A stretch of DNA of 64,000 bases from Nocardioides humi (lineage in GTDB: Bacteria > Actinomycetota > Actinomycetes > Propionibacteriales > Nocardioidaceae): assembly GCF_006494775.1 (NCBI RefSeq), contig NZ_CP041146.1, positions 5,270,001-5,334,000 of the forward strand, in the 5' to 3' direction. Below, piece after piece: positions 24,092-33,924 of the stretch. Positions within the stretch are counted from its first letter, which is position 1. Every line of letters starts with the position of its first letter. Made by a program: the position numbers and the translations under genes. Under the pieces are notes generated by a model. It worked only from the letters and a program-made list of their open reading frames with translations. It did no database searches and was not told where the DNA came from.

Positions 24092-24778
24092 ATGCCTCTG
24101 GGAGCACGCATCCTGCCACCGCCTCCGGCGCCGGACCCCGAGCTGGTCAAGCGGCTCGCCCAGGTCAGGACCACCGACCTGTCGGATGTGATGGGCGGCT
24201 CGTACACCATGACCGGGCAGATCGCACCGGTCCACCGCCCCGTCGTCCGGGTCGCCGGGCCTGCGCTGACGGTCTCGGTCCCCACGAACTCGGAGTTCCT
24301 CATCAAGTACGCGCTCAACACCGCGCGTGCCGGGGACGTCGTCGTCGTGAACGCGCTCGGGAACATGACCTCGGTCCTGGCCGGTTCGAACATGATGCGC
24401 GGCCTGCTCAACCGGGGCGCCGTCGCCGCCGTCTTCGACGGCATCGTCCGCGACGTCGACGAGATCGCCGAGGACGGGCTGCCGGTCTTCGCCCGGGGCG
24501 TGGCCTGCGCCGAAGGCCCGTGCGGTCCGGACCAGGGCGAGATCAACGTGCCGATCGCCTGCGGCGGGACGGTCGTCGCGCCCGGCGACATCGTGGTCGT
24601 CGACGAGGAGGGCATCGCCGTGGTTCCCGTGGCCTTCGCGGAGGAGGTGCTGGAGCGGGCGCACGCACTCGAGGCGAAGCACGACGCGGCGCAGGAGTCG
24701 CTGCGCCAGGGCACTCAGGCGAATATCGCCAAGATCGAGGAGACCCTCCGCCAAGCGGGGATCGACTTCCCGAGCTGA
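24092..24778 (+). CDS. RraA-like / HMG aldolase-family protein
   Basis: The 228-residue protein shows the RraA/HMG-CHA aldolase fold signatures: TTDLSDVMGG near the N-terminus, AGDVVVVNALGN, the Arg-Asp pair in FDGIVRDVDEI that binds Mg-oxaloacetate-like ligands, and VAPGDIVVVDEEGIAVVP. Members are 4-hydroxy-4-methyl-2-oxoglutarate aldolases, oxaloacetate decarboxylases or RNase E inhibitors; in a catabolic operon an aldolase or decarboxylase is more likely. The stop shares a base with the next ATG (TGATG). Confidence 0.82.
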   Translation: MPLGARILPPPPAPDPELVKRLAQVRTTDLSDVMGGSYTMTGQIAPVHRPVVRVAGPALTVSVPTNSEFLIKYALNTARAGDVVVVNALGNMTSVLAGSNMMRGLLNRGAVAAVFDGIVRDVDEIAEDGLPVFARGVACAEGPCGPDQGEINVPIACGGTVVAPGDIVVVDEEGIAVVPVAFAEEVLERAHALEAKHDAAQESLRQGTQANIAKIEETLRQAGIDFPS

Positions 24779-26019
24779 TGAGGATCCGCGGCCCCCTGTC
24801 GGGCCCCCTGGGATTCCTGACGGCCACCCACGCTGTCAACGACTTCTACGTGGGGGCCTTCCCGGCTCTGCTGCCGTACTTCGCGGCGGAGAGGGGATAC
24901 GACTACACCGCAGTGGGAGGAGTGCTGCTTGCGGGCACACTCCTCTCCTGCGTCGTGCAGCCGGCCTTCGGGGTGCTCAGCGACCGCTACCGGCTCTGGT
25001 GGATGGTCCCCGGGGGGATGGCCCTGGCCGGCCTCGGGGTGGGGCTCGCCGGAGTGTTCGACAGCTATCTCCTGGTGTGCGTGTCCGTGGCGCTGTCCGG
25101 CGTGGGGGTCTCGGCCTACCACCCCGAGGCCGCCAAGACCGCCCGTGCAGTGGCGCGGGAGTCCACCGGCGGCATGAGCGTCTTCTCGGTGGGCGGCAAT
25201 GTCGGTCTGGCGCTCGGCCCGTTCGTGGTGGCAGGCGTCATCAGCCTGACCGGGATGAGGGGGACGATCCTCCTCGCCGCTCCGGCGGTGGTGATGGCCG
25301 TGGTGTACGTCGCGGCACGACCGCGCCGGCGACCTGCAGCCGAGACACCGGTCCGTCCCGCGGCGGGCGGATCCTCGCCCGGGGCGGGCGGCGGCCGGGC
25401 GCGAGCCGACGCCGGGACGGACGACTGGCGCAGCTTCAGGATCCTGGTCGCGGTGATCGTGGCTCGGGCGATCGGCTCGGTCGGCACCGGCTCGTTCATC
25501 GCGCTCTACCTCGTCGCCGAGTTCGACCGGTCCGCGTCGGAGGGTTCGCTCGCACTCGGCGTCTTCAGCGGCTTCGGGGTGCTGGGCACCCTCTTCGGGG
25601 GGTGGCTGGCCGATCGGATCGGACGCGTGGCCGCCCTGCGCACGGCGTATGTCGTGGCCCCGGTCGCGATGGCCGGCGTGATCCTGCTGCCGTCGTACCC
25701 ACTCGGACTCGCGGCGGCCGCTCTGGTGGGCTTCGCCTGGTACATGCCCTTCGCGGTGCAGCTCGTGCTGGGCCAGGACTACCTGCCGAGCCGGCAGGGG
25801 ACCGCGAGTGGGGTCACCCTGGGATTCAGCATCACCGCGGCCGGCCTCTTCACGCCGATCCTCGGCTCGGTGGCCGACGCGCGCGGCCTCGACGTCGCGC
25901 TCTGGATCGGCGCCGCCGCCCTGCTGGCGGCGCTCGGCCTGGCGCTGAGCCTCCCCGGCACGCGCATGAAACGACCTGATGACGACAACGCAATCAAGAC
26001 AATGAACAGTGCACAGTGA
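24778..26019 (+). CDS. MFS transporter (fosmidomycin-resistance-like)
   Basis: The 413-residue protein has about 12 hydrophobic segments in two halves separated by a hydrophilic Ala/Gly-rich loop (about residues 180-220). It contains motif A-like GVLSDRYRLWW and GGWLADRIGR, and AYHPEAAKTAR as in the Fsr subfamily. It overlaps the preceding stop by one base. As part of the catabolic operon it may export or import a pathway intermediate. Confidence 0.82.
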   Translation: MRIRGPLSGPLGFLTATHAVNDFYVGAFPALLPYFAAERGYDYTAVGGVLLAGTLLSCVVQPAFGVLSDRYRLWWMVPGGMALAGLGVGLAGVFDSYLLVCVSVALSGVGVSAYHPEAAKTARAVARESTGGMSVFSVGGNVGLALGPFVVAGVISLTGMRGTILLAAPAVVMAVVYVAARPRRRPAAETPVRPAAGGSSPGAGGGRARADAGTDDWRSFRILVAVIVARAIGSVGTGSFIALYLVAEFDRSASEGSLALGVFSGFGVLGTLFGGWLADRIGRVAALRTAYVVAPVAMAGVILLPSYPLGLAAAALVGFAWYMPFAVQLVLGQDYLPSRQGTASGVTLGFSITAAGLFTPILGSVADARGLDVALWIGAAALLAALGLALSLPGTRMKRPDDDNAIKTMNSAQ

Positions 26020-26033
26020 ACAGCGGAGGAAGC

Positions 26034-26408
26034 ATGGAGAAGAAGGCATTCGGACCGGCGTCACCGGCCCCGTATTCGGGCGGCGTGATCTCGGGTGACC
26101 TGGTGTTCGTCTCGGGCCAGGTGGGCAAGGACCCGGAATCGGGGGAGACGGCCGAGTCGGTGGCCGACCAGACCGCGGCGGCTCTCGAGAACCTGAAGGC
26201 GGTGCTCGCCGACGCCGGTCTCGACCTCGGCGACGTCGTGAAGACGACCGTCTTCCTCACCGATGTCACTACCATCGACGAGATGAACGCGGTCTACCGC
26301 GCGGCGTTCCCCGAGCCGCTGCCGTGCCGGTCCACGATCGGTGTCGCGGGACTTCCCGCGCCCGAGTTCAAGGTCGAGATCGAGGCCGTGGCTCGGGCCC
26401 GCAGCTAG
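26034..26408 (+). CDS. ridA: RidA-family imine/enamine deaminase
   Basis: The 124-residue protein has the RidA pattern: PAPYSGGVISGDLVFVSGQVGKD at the N-terminus, VVKTTVFLTDV, and PLPCRSTIGVAGLP, whose Arg binds the carboxylate of the imine substrate. RidA hydrolyses reactive 2-aminoacrylate-type imines; homologues such as RutC also occur in pyrimidine-degradation operons. CGGAGG precedes ATG 26034 at a good distance. Confidence 0.9.
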   Translation: MEKKAFGPASPAPYSGGVISGDLVFVSGQVGKDPESGETAESVADQTAAALENLKAVLADAGLDLGDVVKTTVFLTDVTTIDEMNAVYRAAFPEPLPCRSTIGVAGLPAPEFKVEIEAVARARS

Positions 26409-26426
26409 GCGAGCCCGGAGGATGAC

Positions 26427-27925
26427 GTGACGGCCGACGACGAGCTCTGCTTCGCCAGCGCGCACGAGCTGGCGGCGCGCATCCGAGCGCGCGACCTCTC
26501 CCCGGTGGAGGTGGCCGACGCAGTCATCGAGCGCATCGAGCGGCTCGATCCGCATCTCGTCGCCTTCTGCGCGTTCGAGGCCGACCAGGTACGTGCCGCG
26601 GCTGAGGAGGCGGAGCAGGCGGTGATGCGGAACGAGCCGCTCGGCCCCTCCACGGCGTGCCGATCAGCGTCAAGGACCTGATCTTCACGACGGACCTGCC
26701 GACGGTGGGCGGCTCCAAGGCGTACGTCGGGTTCGTGCCCGACGAGGACGACATCGTCGTCGAGCGCGTACGCCGGGCCGGCGGCATCGTGCTCGGCAAG
26801 ACGAACGTGCCGGACTTCGGGTACGGCCCCACCTTCGACCCGGTCTTCGGCACCACGCGCAACCCCTGGGACCTGACCCGCAGTCCGGCGGGCTCGAGCG
26901 GCGGCTCGGCCGCGGCGGTCGCGGCCGGCCTCGGCCCGGTCTCGCTCGGGAGCGACGGCGGCGGCTCGATCAGGGTCCCGGCGAGCTTCTGCGGGATCTA
27001 CGGTCTGAATCCGTCGTTCGGCCGGGTACCTCTCTATCCGGGGACGAGGGACACCCGGTTTCCCGGCTTCAGCGGCTGGGAGTCGCTGGAGCGGATCGGC
27101 CCGCTGACTCGCACGGTGACCGACGCCGCGCTCGTCCTCGACGTGCTCAAGGGACCGGATCCGCGAGATCGGCACTCGCTTCCGGACGCCGGGGAACGGT
27201 ACCTCGACGACCTGGACCGCGATCTGACCGGACTCCGTATCGGATGGACCCTGGACTGGGGTGGGTATGCGCGGGTCGACGCTGCTGTGGCGACGCTGGT
27301 GGAGCGTGCCGCCCAGGTGCTCGCCGACCTCGGTGCCGAGGTCGAGACCGCCTGTCCGGGATTCCCCGACCCGGCGGCCACGTTCGGCACGATCATGGCG
27401 CTGGATGCCGACCTGCGGACCATGCGGGAACTGGTGGACCGCTATCCGCCGGGCGAGGCGCCGCCTCGTCTCGTCACCCTGCTCGAGCAGGAGCGCTCCT
27501 TCGTCGACGCGTCGTCGGCGGTGGCCGCGCGCAAGTCCCTCTACAACAGCCTCTGGCGGTTCTTCGAGCACTATGACGTGCTGCTGACCCCGTCCACACC
27601 GGTGACGGCCTTCCCCGTCGACCTGCCGGGACCGACCGAGATCGGCGGGTTGCCGGTGACCGATCCGATGCCGCTCGCCCGGTTCACCGCTCCGATCAGC
27701 CTGGCCGGCAATCCTTGCGCGAGCATTCCGTGCGGATGGAGCGAGGAGGGCCTTCCGGTGGGGCTCCAGATCGTCGGCAACCATCTCGACGACCGGCTCG
27801 TGCTCCAGGTATCTCGGGCGTTCGAGCGGGCGCGGCCCTGGGCCGACGCCCGCCCGCCGGCGGCCTCGGCTGCGGGTGCGACCGCCAGCGTTAGCGGTCG
27901 TGGTGATCTCCATGACCACTCTTGA
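26427..27925 (+). pseudogene. Amidase-signature enzyme, frameshifted near codon 73
   Basis: The first frame starts at GTG 26427 (GGAGG 7 nt upstream) and reads SAHELAARIRARDLSPVEV, the usual amidase N-terminus. At CCCC (26645-26648) one base is missing: the family sequence [13 protein letters not shown] is recovered only by shifting to the frame that runs to 27925. That second part has the Ser-Ser-Lys triad: Lys in ISVKDL, Ser in SPAGSSGGS and Ser in [14 protein letters not shown]. With one added C it would be a normal amidase of about 500 residues. It is written as broken here, but may be intact in the real genome. Confidence 0.75.
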
Positions 27926-27994
27926 TGCTCGGCCCGTTGTAGGCGGCATATCACAGTCATACGCTTGTCGAAATTCTGATTTCCTCGGCGCAAA

Positions 27995-28000
27995 TATAAT
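27995..28000 (+). promoter_or_regulatory. Candidate -10 box upstream of first binding-protein gene
   Basis: A perfect TATAAT in the AT-rich 98-bp gap lies 24 bp before ATG 28024. I see no convincing -35 at 16-18 bp; TTCTGA at 27974-27979 would leave 15 bp. Confidence 0.45.
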
Positions 28001-28023
28001 GCAGGGTGAGGGAAAGAGGGCCC

Positions 28024-29625
28024 ATGTTCAATCGGATTCCAAGAATTCTGGTCGTGTCCGCACTCCTCTTGGCAGTGGTCGGTTGCGCCGCGGAAGAGCC
28101 TGGTGCGAAGAAAAGCGATGGATCCGTGACGGTCGCGCTCGCTTCCTTCAGTAAGGAGAAGCTGTATCCGCCGGCGTTCGACCCGGGCGGCCTGGTGTAT
28201 TTCGGCCCGATGTTCGACTTCGTGATCGGCGCGGCGCCTGATGGCTCGCTGTCGAACGAGACGGGCGCGCTCGAGGCGTGGGAGCCCAACGACGACGCCA
28301 GTGAATGGACCTTCACGCTTCGAAGCGGCATGAAGTGGCACGACGGCGAGGACGTGACGGCTGACGACCTGGTCTTCACCATCAACGAGTTCGCCAGCCC
28401 CGACGCGACCTGTGGCGGCGTCTGTGGTGCGCTGGCTGCGAACCTCGCGTCCGTCGAGGCCGTCGACGAGCACACCGTGAAGATGACGCTCAAGGCTCCC
28501 GACGTGAACATCCCGGCACAGTTCGGGCCGATCGAGGGCAGCATCATGCTTCTGCCCCAGCACCACGTCGAGAAGGTCGGCTGGGACGGCTTCGAGTCCG
28601 ATCCGCTCGGCTCCGGACCGTGGAAGTTCGTGTCGCGCGAGCTGGGACAGTCCATCTCCTACGAGGCCAACGACGACTACTGGAACGAGGGCCACCAGCC
28701 GAAGTTCAAGAAGCTCGACGTCGTGCTCGCCCCTGACCAGAACACCCGGGTCGCGATGCTGAAGAGCGGGGAGGCCGACCTGATCGCGATCTCGCCGGAC
28801 CAGGTGCCGGTGTCCCAGTCGGACGGCTTCGACATCCTGACGGTCGAGAACACGGTCTTCTCGGAGATCCTGTTCTTCAAGAGCAGCGACCCCGAGGAGC
28901 TCACCCACAAGCTGGAGTTCCGCAAGGCGCTGGCGCTCGCCATCGACATGGACGAGGTCATCGAGGCGTTCTATCCGGAGGAGGCCGGCAAGCGCACATC
29001 GGGCGACGCGGTGCCGTTCAGCGAGACCACGCTGGGCCACGACCCCGACCTTGAGCCGTACCCCTACGACCCGGAAGAGGCGAAGGCTCTCCTGAAGGAG
29101 GCTGGCTACGACGGCTCGACGATCAAGATCTGGACCGTGACCTTCCCCGACGGCCCCGAGCAGAAGGACGTCAACGAGGCGATCGCCGGCTTCTGGAGCA
29201 AGGTCGGACTCAAGGTGGAGATCGTGCAGTCGGAGTTCGCGACGCTCAAGGAGCAGATCGACAAGGACGGCTTCGATCCAGCGCCCGGCGTGGCGGTGAC
29301 CGGCTTCCCGACCTCCAACCGGCCCTCGGTGCTCACCAACATGCAGTCGTTGATGATGAGCCCGGACGCCGGCGGCTCCTACCGCACCTACTGGGACCCG
29401 AAGACGGCGGACACGCTCCATGCGGAGCTGGCGAAGATCGTCGACGACGCGACCCGAGACGAGCGGCTGCGCGAGATCAACCGGGAGCTGTACGAGCAGT
29501 ACTGGTCGATCCCGATCGCGATGAAGAACACGCTCTACGCCGCCGGCGACCGGATCGACGGCTGGGAGCCCATCTCGGGCATCTCCAAGGTGCTCTCGTA
29601 CGAGACGCTGCGCCCGACGGAGTGA
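28024..29625 (+). CDS. ABC transporter substrate-binding lipoprotein (peptide type), copy 1
   Basis: The 533-residue precursor has a lipoprotein signal with lipobox VVGC (Cys about residue 22), then the family-5 solute-binding pattern: VYFGPMFDFVIG, WTFTLRSGMKWHDGEDVTADD, GSGPWKFV, FRKALALAIDMDEV and EQYWSIPIAMKN. It is about 70% identical by eye to the second copy at 32128, including the unusual VALASFSKEKLYPPAFDPGG motif, so both probably bind related ligands. ATG 28024 follows GAGGGAAAGAGGG. Confidence 0.9.
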   Translation: MFNRIPRILVVSALLLAVVGCAAEEPGAKKSDGSVTVALASFSKEKLYPPAFDPGGLVYFGPMFDFVIGAAPDGSLSNETGALEAWEPNDDASEWTFTLRSGMKWHDGEDVTADDLVFTINEFASPDATCGGVCGALAANLASVEAVDEHTVKMTLKAPDVNIPAQFGPIEGSIMLLPQHHVEKVGWDGFESDPLGSGPWKFVSRELGQSISYEANDDYWNEGHQPKFKKLDVVLAPDQNTRVAMLKSGEADLIAISPDQVPVSQSDGFDILTVENTVFSEILFFKSSDPEELTHKLEFRKALALAIDMDEVIEAFYPEEAGKRTSGDAVPFSETTLGHDPDLEPYPYDPEEAKALLKEAGYDGSTIKIWTVTFPDGPEQKDVNEAIAGFWSKVGLKVEIVQSEFATLKEQIDKDGFDPAPGVAVTGFPTSNRPSVLTNMQSLMMSPDAGGSYRTYWDPKTADTLHAELAKIVDDATRDERLREINRELYEQYWSIPIAMKNTLYAAGDRIDGWEPISGISKVLSYETLRPTE

Positions 29626-29630
29626 CAGGG

Positions 29631-29667
29631 ACTCGCCGGGCGGCTGCATCGGAGCCGCCCGGCGAGT
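29631..29667 (+). terminator. Strong intra-operon hairpin after the binding-protein gene
   Basis: A perfect 15-bp GC-rich stem (29631-29645 with 29653-29667) encloses the 7-nt loop GCATCGG, beginning 5 bp after the stop at 29625. There is no U-tract. It lies between two genes in the same direction, so it may act as a partial terminator or an mRNA 3' stabiliser that sets a higher dose of binding protein than ATPase. Confidence 0.6.
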
Positions 29668-29711
29668 CGGCAAGGCGGAGCGTGACCCCATCGAGTGAGT
29701 GAGGAGAGCCG

Positions 29712-30767
29712 ATGCCCGAGTCAGACCTGCTTTCGGTGGAGGATCTCGAGACCCGGTTCTACACCAGCCACGGCGTCGTGCAGGCGGTCGATCGGGTCTC
29801 GTTCACGGTCGCCCAGGGCGAGACCCTGGGCATCGTCGGAGAGTCCGGGTGCGGCAAGAGCGTGACCACCTTGTCCCTGATGCGTCTCATCCCGGAGTCG
29901 GCGGGGGAGATCACCGGTGGGGTCGTCAGGTTCGACGGCGTGGACATCCTGCAGATGGACGAGCGAGATGTCCGCCGGATCCGCGGCAGCCAGATCGCGA
30001 TGATCTTCCAGGATCCGATGACCTCGCTGAATCCGGTCCTCACCGTCGGGCAGCAGATCGTCGAGGCGCTGCGGCTGCACCTGAACATGAGCAGGAAGGC
30101 GGCGCGAGCGCGCGCGATCGAGCTGCTGGACATGGTCGGCATTCCCAGCCCGGAGCTGCGCGTCGACGAGTATCCGCACCGGTTCTCCGGCGGAATGCGG
30201 CAACGTGTGATGATCGCGCTCGCGCTCTCCTGCAATCCGAAGCTGATCTTGGCGGACGAGCCCACCACCGGGCTCGACGTGACCATCCAGGCCCAGATCC
30301 TCAGGCTGCTGAAGCGCCTGTCCCACGAGCTCAACACGGCCTGCATCCTGATCACCCACGACCTCGGCGTCGTGGCCGGGATGACGCAGCGGATCCATGT
30401 CATGTACGCCGGCCAGATCGTCGAGAAGGCGGACACCGCGGAGCTGTTCGCGAACCCGAAGATGCCCTACACGTGGGGTCTGCTGCGGTCGATCCCACGG
30501 CTCGAGGGAGAGCGTCGGCGACTGCGGACCATCCAGGGCGCTCCTCCCGACCTGACGGGCACCAAGACGGGCTGTCGTTTTGCGAGTCGCTGTCAGTACC
30601 AGCGGGACATCTGCCTGCAGCAGGACCCCGAGCTGTCCGGCCTGCCGCAGGCGAAGCCGGACCACGAGGCGCGATGCTGGGGTACTCAGGAGGGCGGGTG
30701 GCTGGTGGACTTCGACTGGAGGAACGAGTCGCTCGACGAGGCGGTGCACGTGGAGGCCGGCCCGTGA
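29712..30767 (+). CDS. Peptide-type ABC transporter ATP-binding protein (DppD-like)
   Basis: The 351-residue ATPase has Walker A ([11 protein letters not shown]), Q-loop [10 protein letters not shown], signature FSGGMRQR, Walker [13 protein letters not shown] and switch His ITHDLG. After about residue 240 it has the oligopeptide-transporter C-terminal domain with cysteines in [14 protein letters not shown], a pattern that binds an Fe-S cluster in some DppD proteins. It pairs with the next gene, whose GTG overlaps its stop (GTGA). Confidence 0.92.
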   Translation: MPESDLLSVEDLETRFYTSHGVVQAVDRVSFTVAQGETLGIVGESGCGKSVTTLSLMRLIPESAGEITGGVVRFDGVDILQMDERDVRRIRGSQIAMIFQDPMTSLNPVLTVGQQIVEALRLHLNMSRKAARARAIELLDMVGIPSPELRVDEYPHRFSGGMRQRVMIALALSCNPKLILADEPTTGLDVTIQAQILRLLKRLSHELNTACILITHDLGVVAGMTQRIHVMYAGQIVEKADTAELFANPKMPYTWGLLRSIPRLEGERRRLRTIQGAPPDLTGTKTGCRFASRCQYQRDICLQQDPELSGLPQAKPDHEARCWGTQEGGWLVDFDWRNESLDEAVHVEAGP

Positions 30768-31789
30768 CCGCCACCCGGGAGGAGGAGAACCAGGTGAGTG
30801 CCCCGGAAGTAGTGGCCCCGGCGCTGGTCGAGTTGGAGGATCTCAAGGTTCACTTCCCGATCACATCGGGCGGCCTCCTGCGCCGGCAGATCGGCGCCGT
30901 CAAGGCCGTGGACGGCGTGAGCTTCAAGATCGACCGAGGAGAGACGCTCGGTCTGGTCGGTGAGTCGGGCAGCGGCAAGTCGACGACGGGGCGCGCGGTT
31001 CTCCAGCTCTATCGACCCACCGCTGGCAGGGTGCTCTTCGAAGGCGAGGACCTGGCGCGGCTGAAGGGCAAGGAGCTGCGCAGGATGCGCCGACGTAGCC
31101 AGATGATCTTCCAGGATCCCTCCGCATCCCTGAACCCGCGGATGACGGTGGCTGAGATCCTCGGCGAGCCGCTCCACGTCCACGGCCTCGCCAGCGGGCA
31201 GGCCAAGGTGGACCGCATCCACGAGCTGCTCGAGACTGTGGGGCTCAGCCGGTTGGTCGCCTCGCGCTATCCCCACGAGTTCTCCGGTGGACAGCGTCAG
31301 CGCATCGGCATCGCGCGAGCCCTCGCGGTCGAGCCTCAATTCATCGTCGCCGACGAGCCGATCTCGGCGCTGGACGTGTCGGTTCAGGCGCAGGTGGTCA
31401 ACCTGCTGGAGGACCTTCAGCGACGGTTCAACCTCGCCTATCTCTTCGTCGCCCACGATCTCTCCGTGGTGCGCCATCTGAGCGACCGCGTCGCCGTCAT
31501 GTACCTGGGACGGATCGTGGAGATGGCTGACCGCGACGACTTCTACCGCGATCCGACACATCCCTACAGTCAGGCGCTCCTTTCGGCAGTTCCGATGCCC
31601 GACCCCGTAGCGGAAGCGACTCGGGAACAGATCATCCTCGGAGGAGAGATCGCCAGCCCGGCCGATCCGCCGTCGGGCTGCACCTTCCGTACCCGCTGTT
31701 GGAAGGCTCAGGAAGTCTGTGTCGAGACTCAACCGCTGCTGGTCGAGGTGAAGCCACGGCACTGGAGCGCCTGCCACTTTCCTGAGTGA
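30764..31789 (+). CDS. Peptide-type ABC transporter ATP-binding protein (DppF-like)
   Basis: The 341-residue ATPase shows Walker A ([11 protein letters not shown]), [11 protein letters not shown], signature FSGGQRQR, Walker [13 protein letters not shown] and VAHDLS, and the C-terminal cysteine-containing segment [18 protein letters not shown] 30764 overlaps the upstream TGA and has GGAGG 7 nt before it; a second start at GTG 30794 also has a good site. It is the second ATPase for the importer formed with the permeases at 19184 and 35295. Confidence 0.92.
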   Translation: MTATREEENQVSAPEVVAPALVELEDLKVHFPITSGGLLRRQIGAVKAVDGVSFKIDRGETLGLVGESGSGKSTTGRAVLQLYRPTAGRVLFEGEDLARLKGKELRRMRRRSQMIFQDPSASLNPRMTVAEILGEPLHVHGLASGQAKVDRIHELLETVGLSRLVASRYPHEFSGGQRQRIGIARALAVEPQFIVADEPISALDVSVQAQVVNLLEDLQRRFNLAYLFVAHDLSVVRHLSDRVAVMYLGRIVEMADRDDFYRDPTHPYSQALLSAVPMPDPVAEATREQIILGGEIASPADPPSGCTFRTRCWKAQEVCVETQPLLVEVKPRHWSACHFPE

Positions 31790-32127
31790 GCGGATCCGCG
31801 GGTCGGCGTCGTCCTTGAACCAGCGACGCTGCGGTCACACGAGGCACCCCAAGCGCCCAGCGAGAAGATCTCGATCTCACTGTTCCTTTTCGTACAGCGC
31901 GAGACCCATGTTTTATTTCCATATCATTTCGCACCAGTAAATCATCGTCGGCTCATTTCAAAGCACTTCGGTCATATTTACGCCGGTCTTGGATCAGTGT
32001 TAGCAATGGTGGTTCCAATGATCACAGGGCCTGGTGCTCAGGTTATTGTCGGCCAACCTTCGTGACTCGTACCCTTCTCGAAAATTCAGCCTCGGGCTCG
32101 GAGACTCGATGAAAGCGAGATCACCTG
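31790..32127. other. AT-richer intergenic region before the second binding-protein gene
   Basis: The 338 bp contain no credible gene. The part from about 31905 to 32030 is clearly richer in A and T than the surroundings and probably holds the promoter of the 32128 gene. At about 32018-32040 the sequence ACAGGGCCTGGTGCTCAG partly resembles the right half of the dyad found before both VOC genes. I cannot assign a transcription start. Confidence 0.4.
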
Positions 32128-33717
32128 ATGCGACGTCTGGCCCTTGTAATCGCGATAGCGGTGGCGCTCGTGGCCACCTCTTGCGCGACGAGTGACACCG
32201 ATACGGAGAGCAACGACGACACGGTCACCGTGGCCCTGGCTTCGTTCAGCCGCGAGAAGCTCTACCCACCCGCGTTCGATCCTGGTGGCCTGGTCTACTT
32301 CGGGCCGATGTTCGACTTCCTGATCGGCGCGAACCCCGATGGCTCGCTGTCGACGGACACGGGCGCATTGGAGTCGTGGGAGCCCAACGAGAACGCGACC
32401 GAGTGGACGCTCGCCCTGCGCGAGGGTATGAAGTGGCATGACGGCAAGGACGTGACCTCCGAGGATCTCGAGTTCACCTTGCAGGAGTTCGGCAGTCCCG
32501 AGGCCACGTGCGCCGCGATCTGCGCGACGCTGCAGAACAATCTGGCGGGCGTCGACGTCGTCGACGATCGCACAGTCGTCCTCAAGCTCAGCACTCCCGA
32601 CGTGAACATCCCGGCGAAACTCGGGCCGATCGAGAGCAGCATCATGATCTTGCCCAAGCACCACGTCGAGAAGACCGGCTGGGAGGGCTTCGAGAAGGAC
32701 CCGATGGGCTCTGGCCCCTGGAAGTTCGTGAGAAGGCAGGTCGGCCAGTCGATCGAGTACGAGGCCAACACCGACTACTGGGACGCCGACCGCCGCCCGA
32801 GGTTCGGCAAGCTCGACGTGGTCTTGGCGCCTGATCAGAACACTCGGATGGCGATGCTCAAGAGCGGTGAGGCCGACATGGTCGCGATCTCGCCCGATGA
32901 GGTTCCGAGGGCGCAGGACGACGGCTTCCAGATCCTCAGCATCGAGAACACCATCGTCTCCGAGATGCTCTTCTTCAAGAGCTACGACCCGAAGGAGTTC
33001 GCGCACCAGGTGGAGTTCCGCAAGGCACTCGCGTTGGCTGTTGACATGGACGAGGTCGTCAAGGCGTTCTACCCGACGGAGGCCGGGACGCGCGCTTCCG
33101 GCGACGCGGTGCCGTTCAGCCCCTCGACGCTCGGTCACGATCCGGATCTCGAGCCCTACCCGTACGACCCTGAGGAGGCCAAGAGGCTGCTCGACGAGGT
33201 CGGATACGACGGCTCGAAGGTCAAGCTGTGGACGGTCACCTTCCCTGATGGACCGGAACAGGGTGACGTCAACGAGGCGATCGCGGGCTACTGGGACAAG
33301 GCCGGGGTGAAGGTGGAGATAGTGCAGGCCGAGTTCGCGACGCTCCTGGAGACGATGGGCACCGGCGACTTCGACGCAGGTCCCGCGGCCACCGGCTTCC
33401 CGACCTCGAACCGCCCTTCCGTCTTGGCCAACATGGAGCCGATGATGCTCACCCAGGACGCCGGCGGTCGCTTCCGCACCTACTGGGATCCGGAGAAGGC
33501 GGACAAGTGGTATGCCGAGCTGTCTCAGATCGTCGACGAGGCGGAGCGCGACGCTCGACTGCGCGAGATCAACAACGAGCTCTACAACGAGTACTGGTCG
33601 ATTCCCGTCGCGATGAAGAACACCACGTATGCCGCCGGCAAGCGCATCTCCGGTTGGGATCCGATCTCGGGCGTGTCCAAGGTGATCTCCTACGAGACGT
33701 TGGAGCCGGCGAAATGA
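32128..33717 (+). CDS. ABC transporter substrate-binding lipoprotein (peptide type), copy 2
   Basis: The 529-residue precursor has a signal peptide with lipobox ATSC (Cys 19) and is collinear with copy 1 along its whole length (shared FDPGGLVYFGPMFDF, TPDVNIPA, PYPYDPEEAK, ASGDAVPFS-like segments). It has its own upstream region and is followed by a terminator, so it is probably transcribed apart from copy 1. Two receptors for one transporter would widen or fine-tune ligand range. Confidence 0.9.
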   Translation: MRRLALVIAIAVALVATSCATSDTDTESNDDTVTVALASFSREKLYPPAFDPGGLVYFGPMFDFLIGANPDGSLSTDTGALESWEPNENATEWTLALREGMKWHDGKDVTSEDLEFTLQEFGSPEATCAAICATLQNNLAGVDVVDDRTVVLKLSTPDVNIPAKLGPIESSIMILPKHHVEKTGWEGFEKDPMGSGPWKFVRRQVGQSIEYEANTDYWDADRRPRFGKLDVVLAPDQNTRMAMLKSGEADMVAISPDEVPRAQDDGFQILSIENTIVSEMLFFKSYDPKEFAHQVEFRKALALAVDMDEVVKAFYPTEAGTRASGDAVPFSPSTLGHDPDLEPYPYDPEEAKRLLDEVGYDGSKVKLWTVTFPDGPEQGDVNEAIAGYWDKAGVKVEIVQAEFATLLETMGTGDFDAGPAATGFPTSNRPSVLANMEPMMLTQDAGGRFRTYWDPEKADKWYAELSQIVDEAERDARLREINNELYNEYWSIPVAMKNTTYAAGKRISGWDPISGVSKVISYETLEPAK

Positions 33718-33758
33718 CACGGCTTCGGCGCGACTCCTCCCGATGAGGTACTGAGTCA

Positions 33759-33795
33759 CGAGCGGTGGGCGGTCGACGTGATCGCCCACCGCTCG
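33759..33795 (+). terminator. Probable factor-independent terminator after 33717
   Basis: A perfect 13-bp stem (33759-33771 with 33783-33795) closes an 11-nt loop, 41 bp after the stop. There is no U-run, as is common for actinobacterial terminators. It separates the plus-strand ABC genes from the convergent MmgE/PrpD operon. Confidence 0.65.
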
Positions 33796-33924
33796 GCGTC
33801 GTGCCCGCCGCGTGCGCAGCCCCAGCCGACGCACACGCCGTACCCGGAGACCAGCACCGCCGTCCCTCAGGGCTCCATCACGCTGCCGCGCCGACTGTCC
33901 GGCCACCGTCATGAAACGCCGAGG

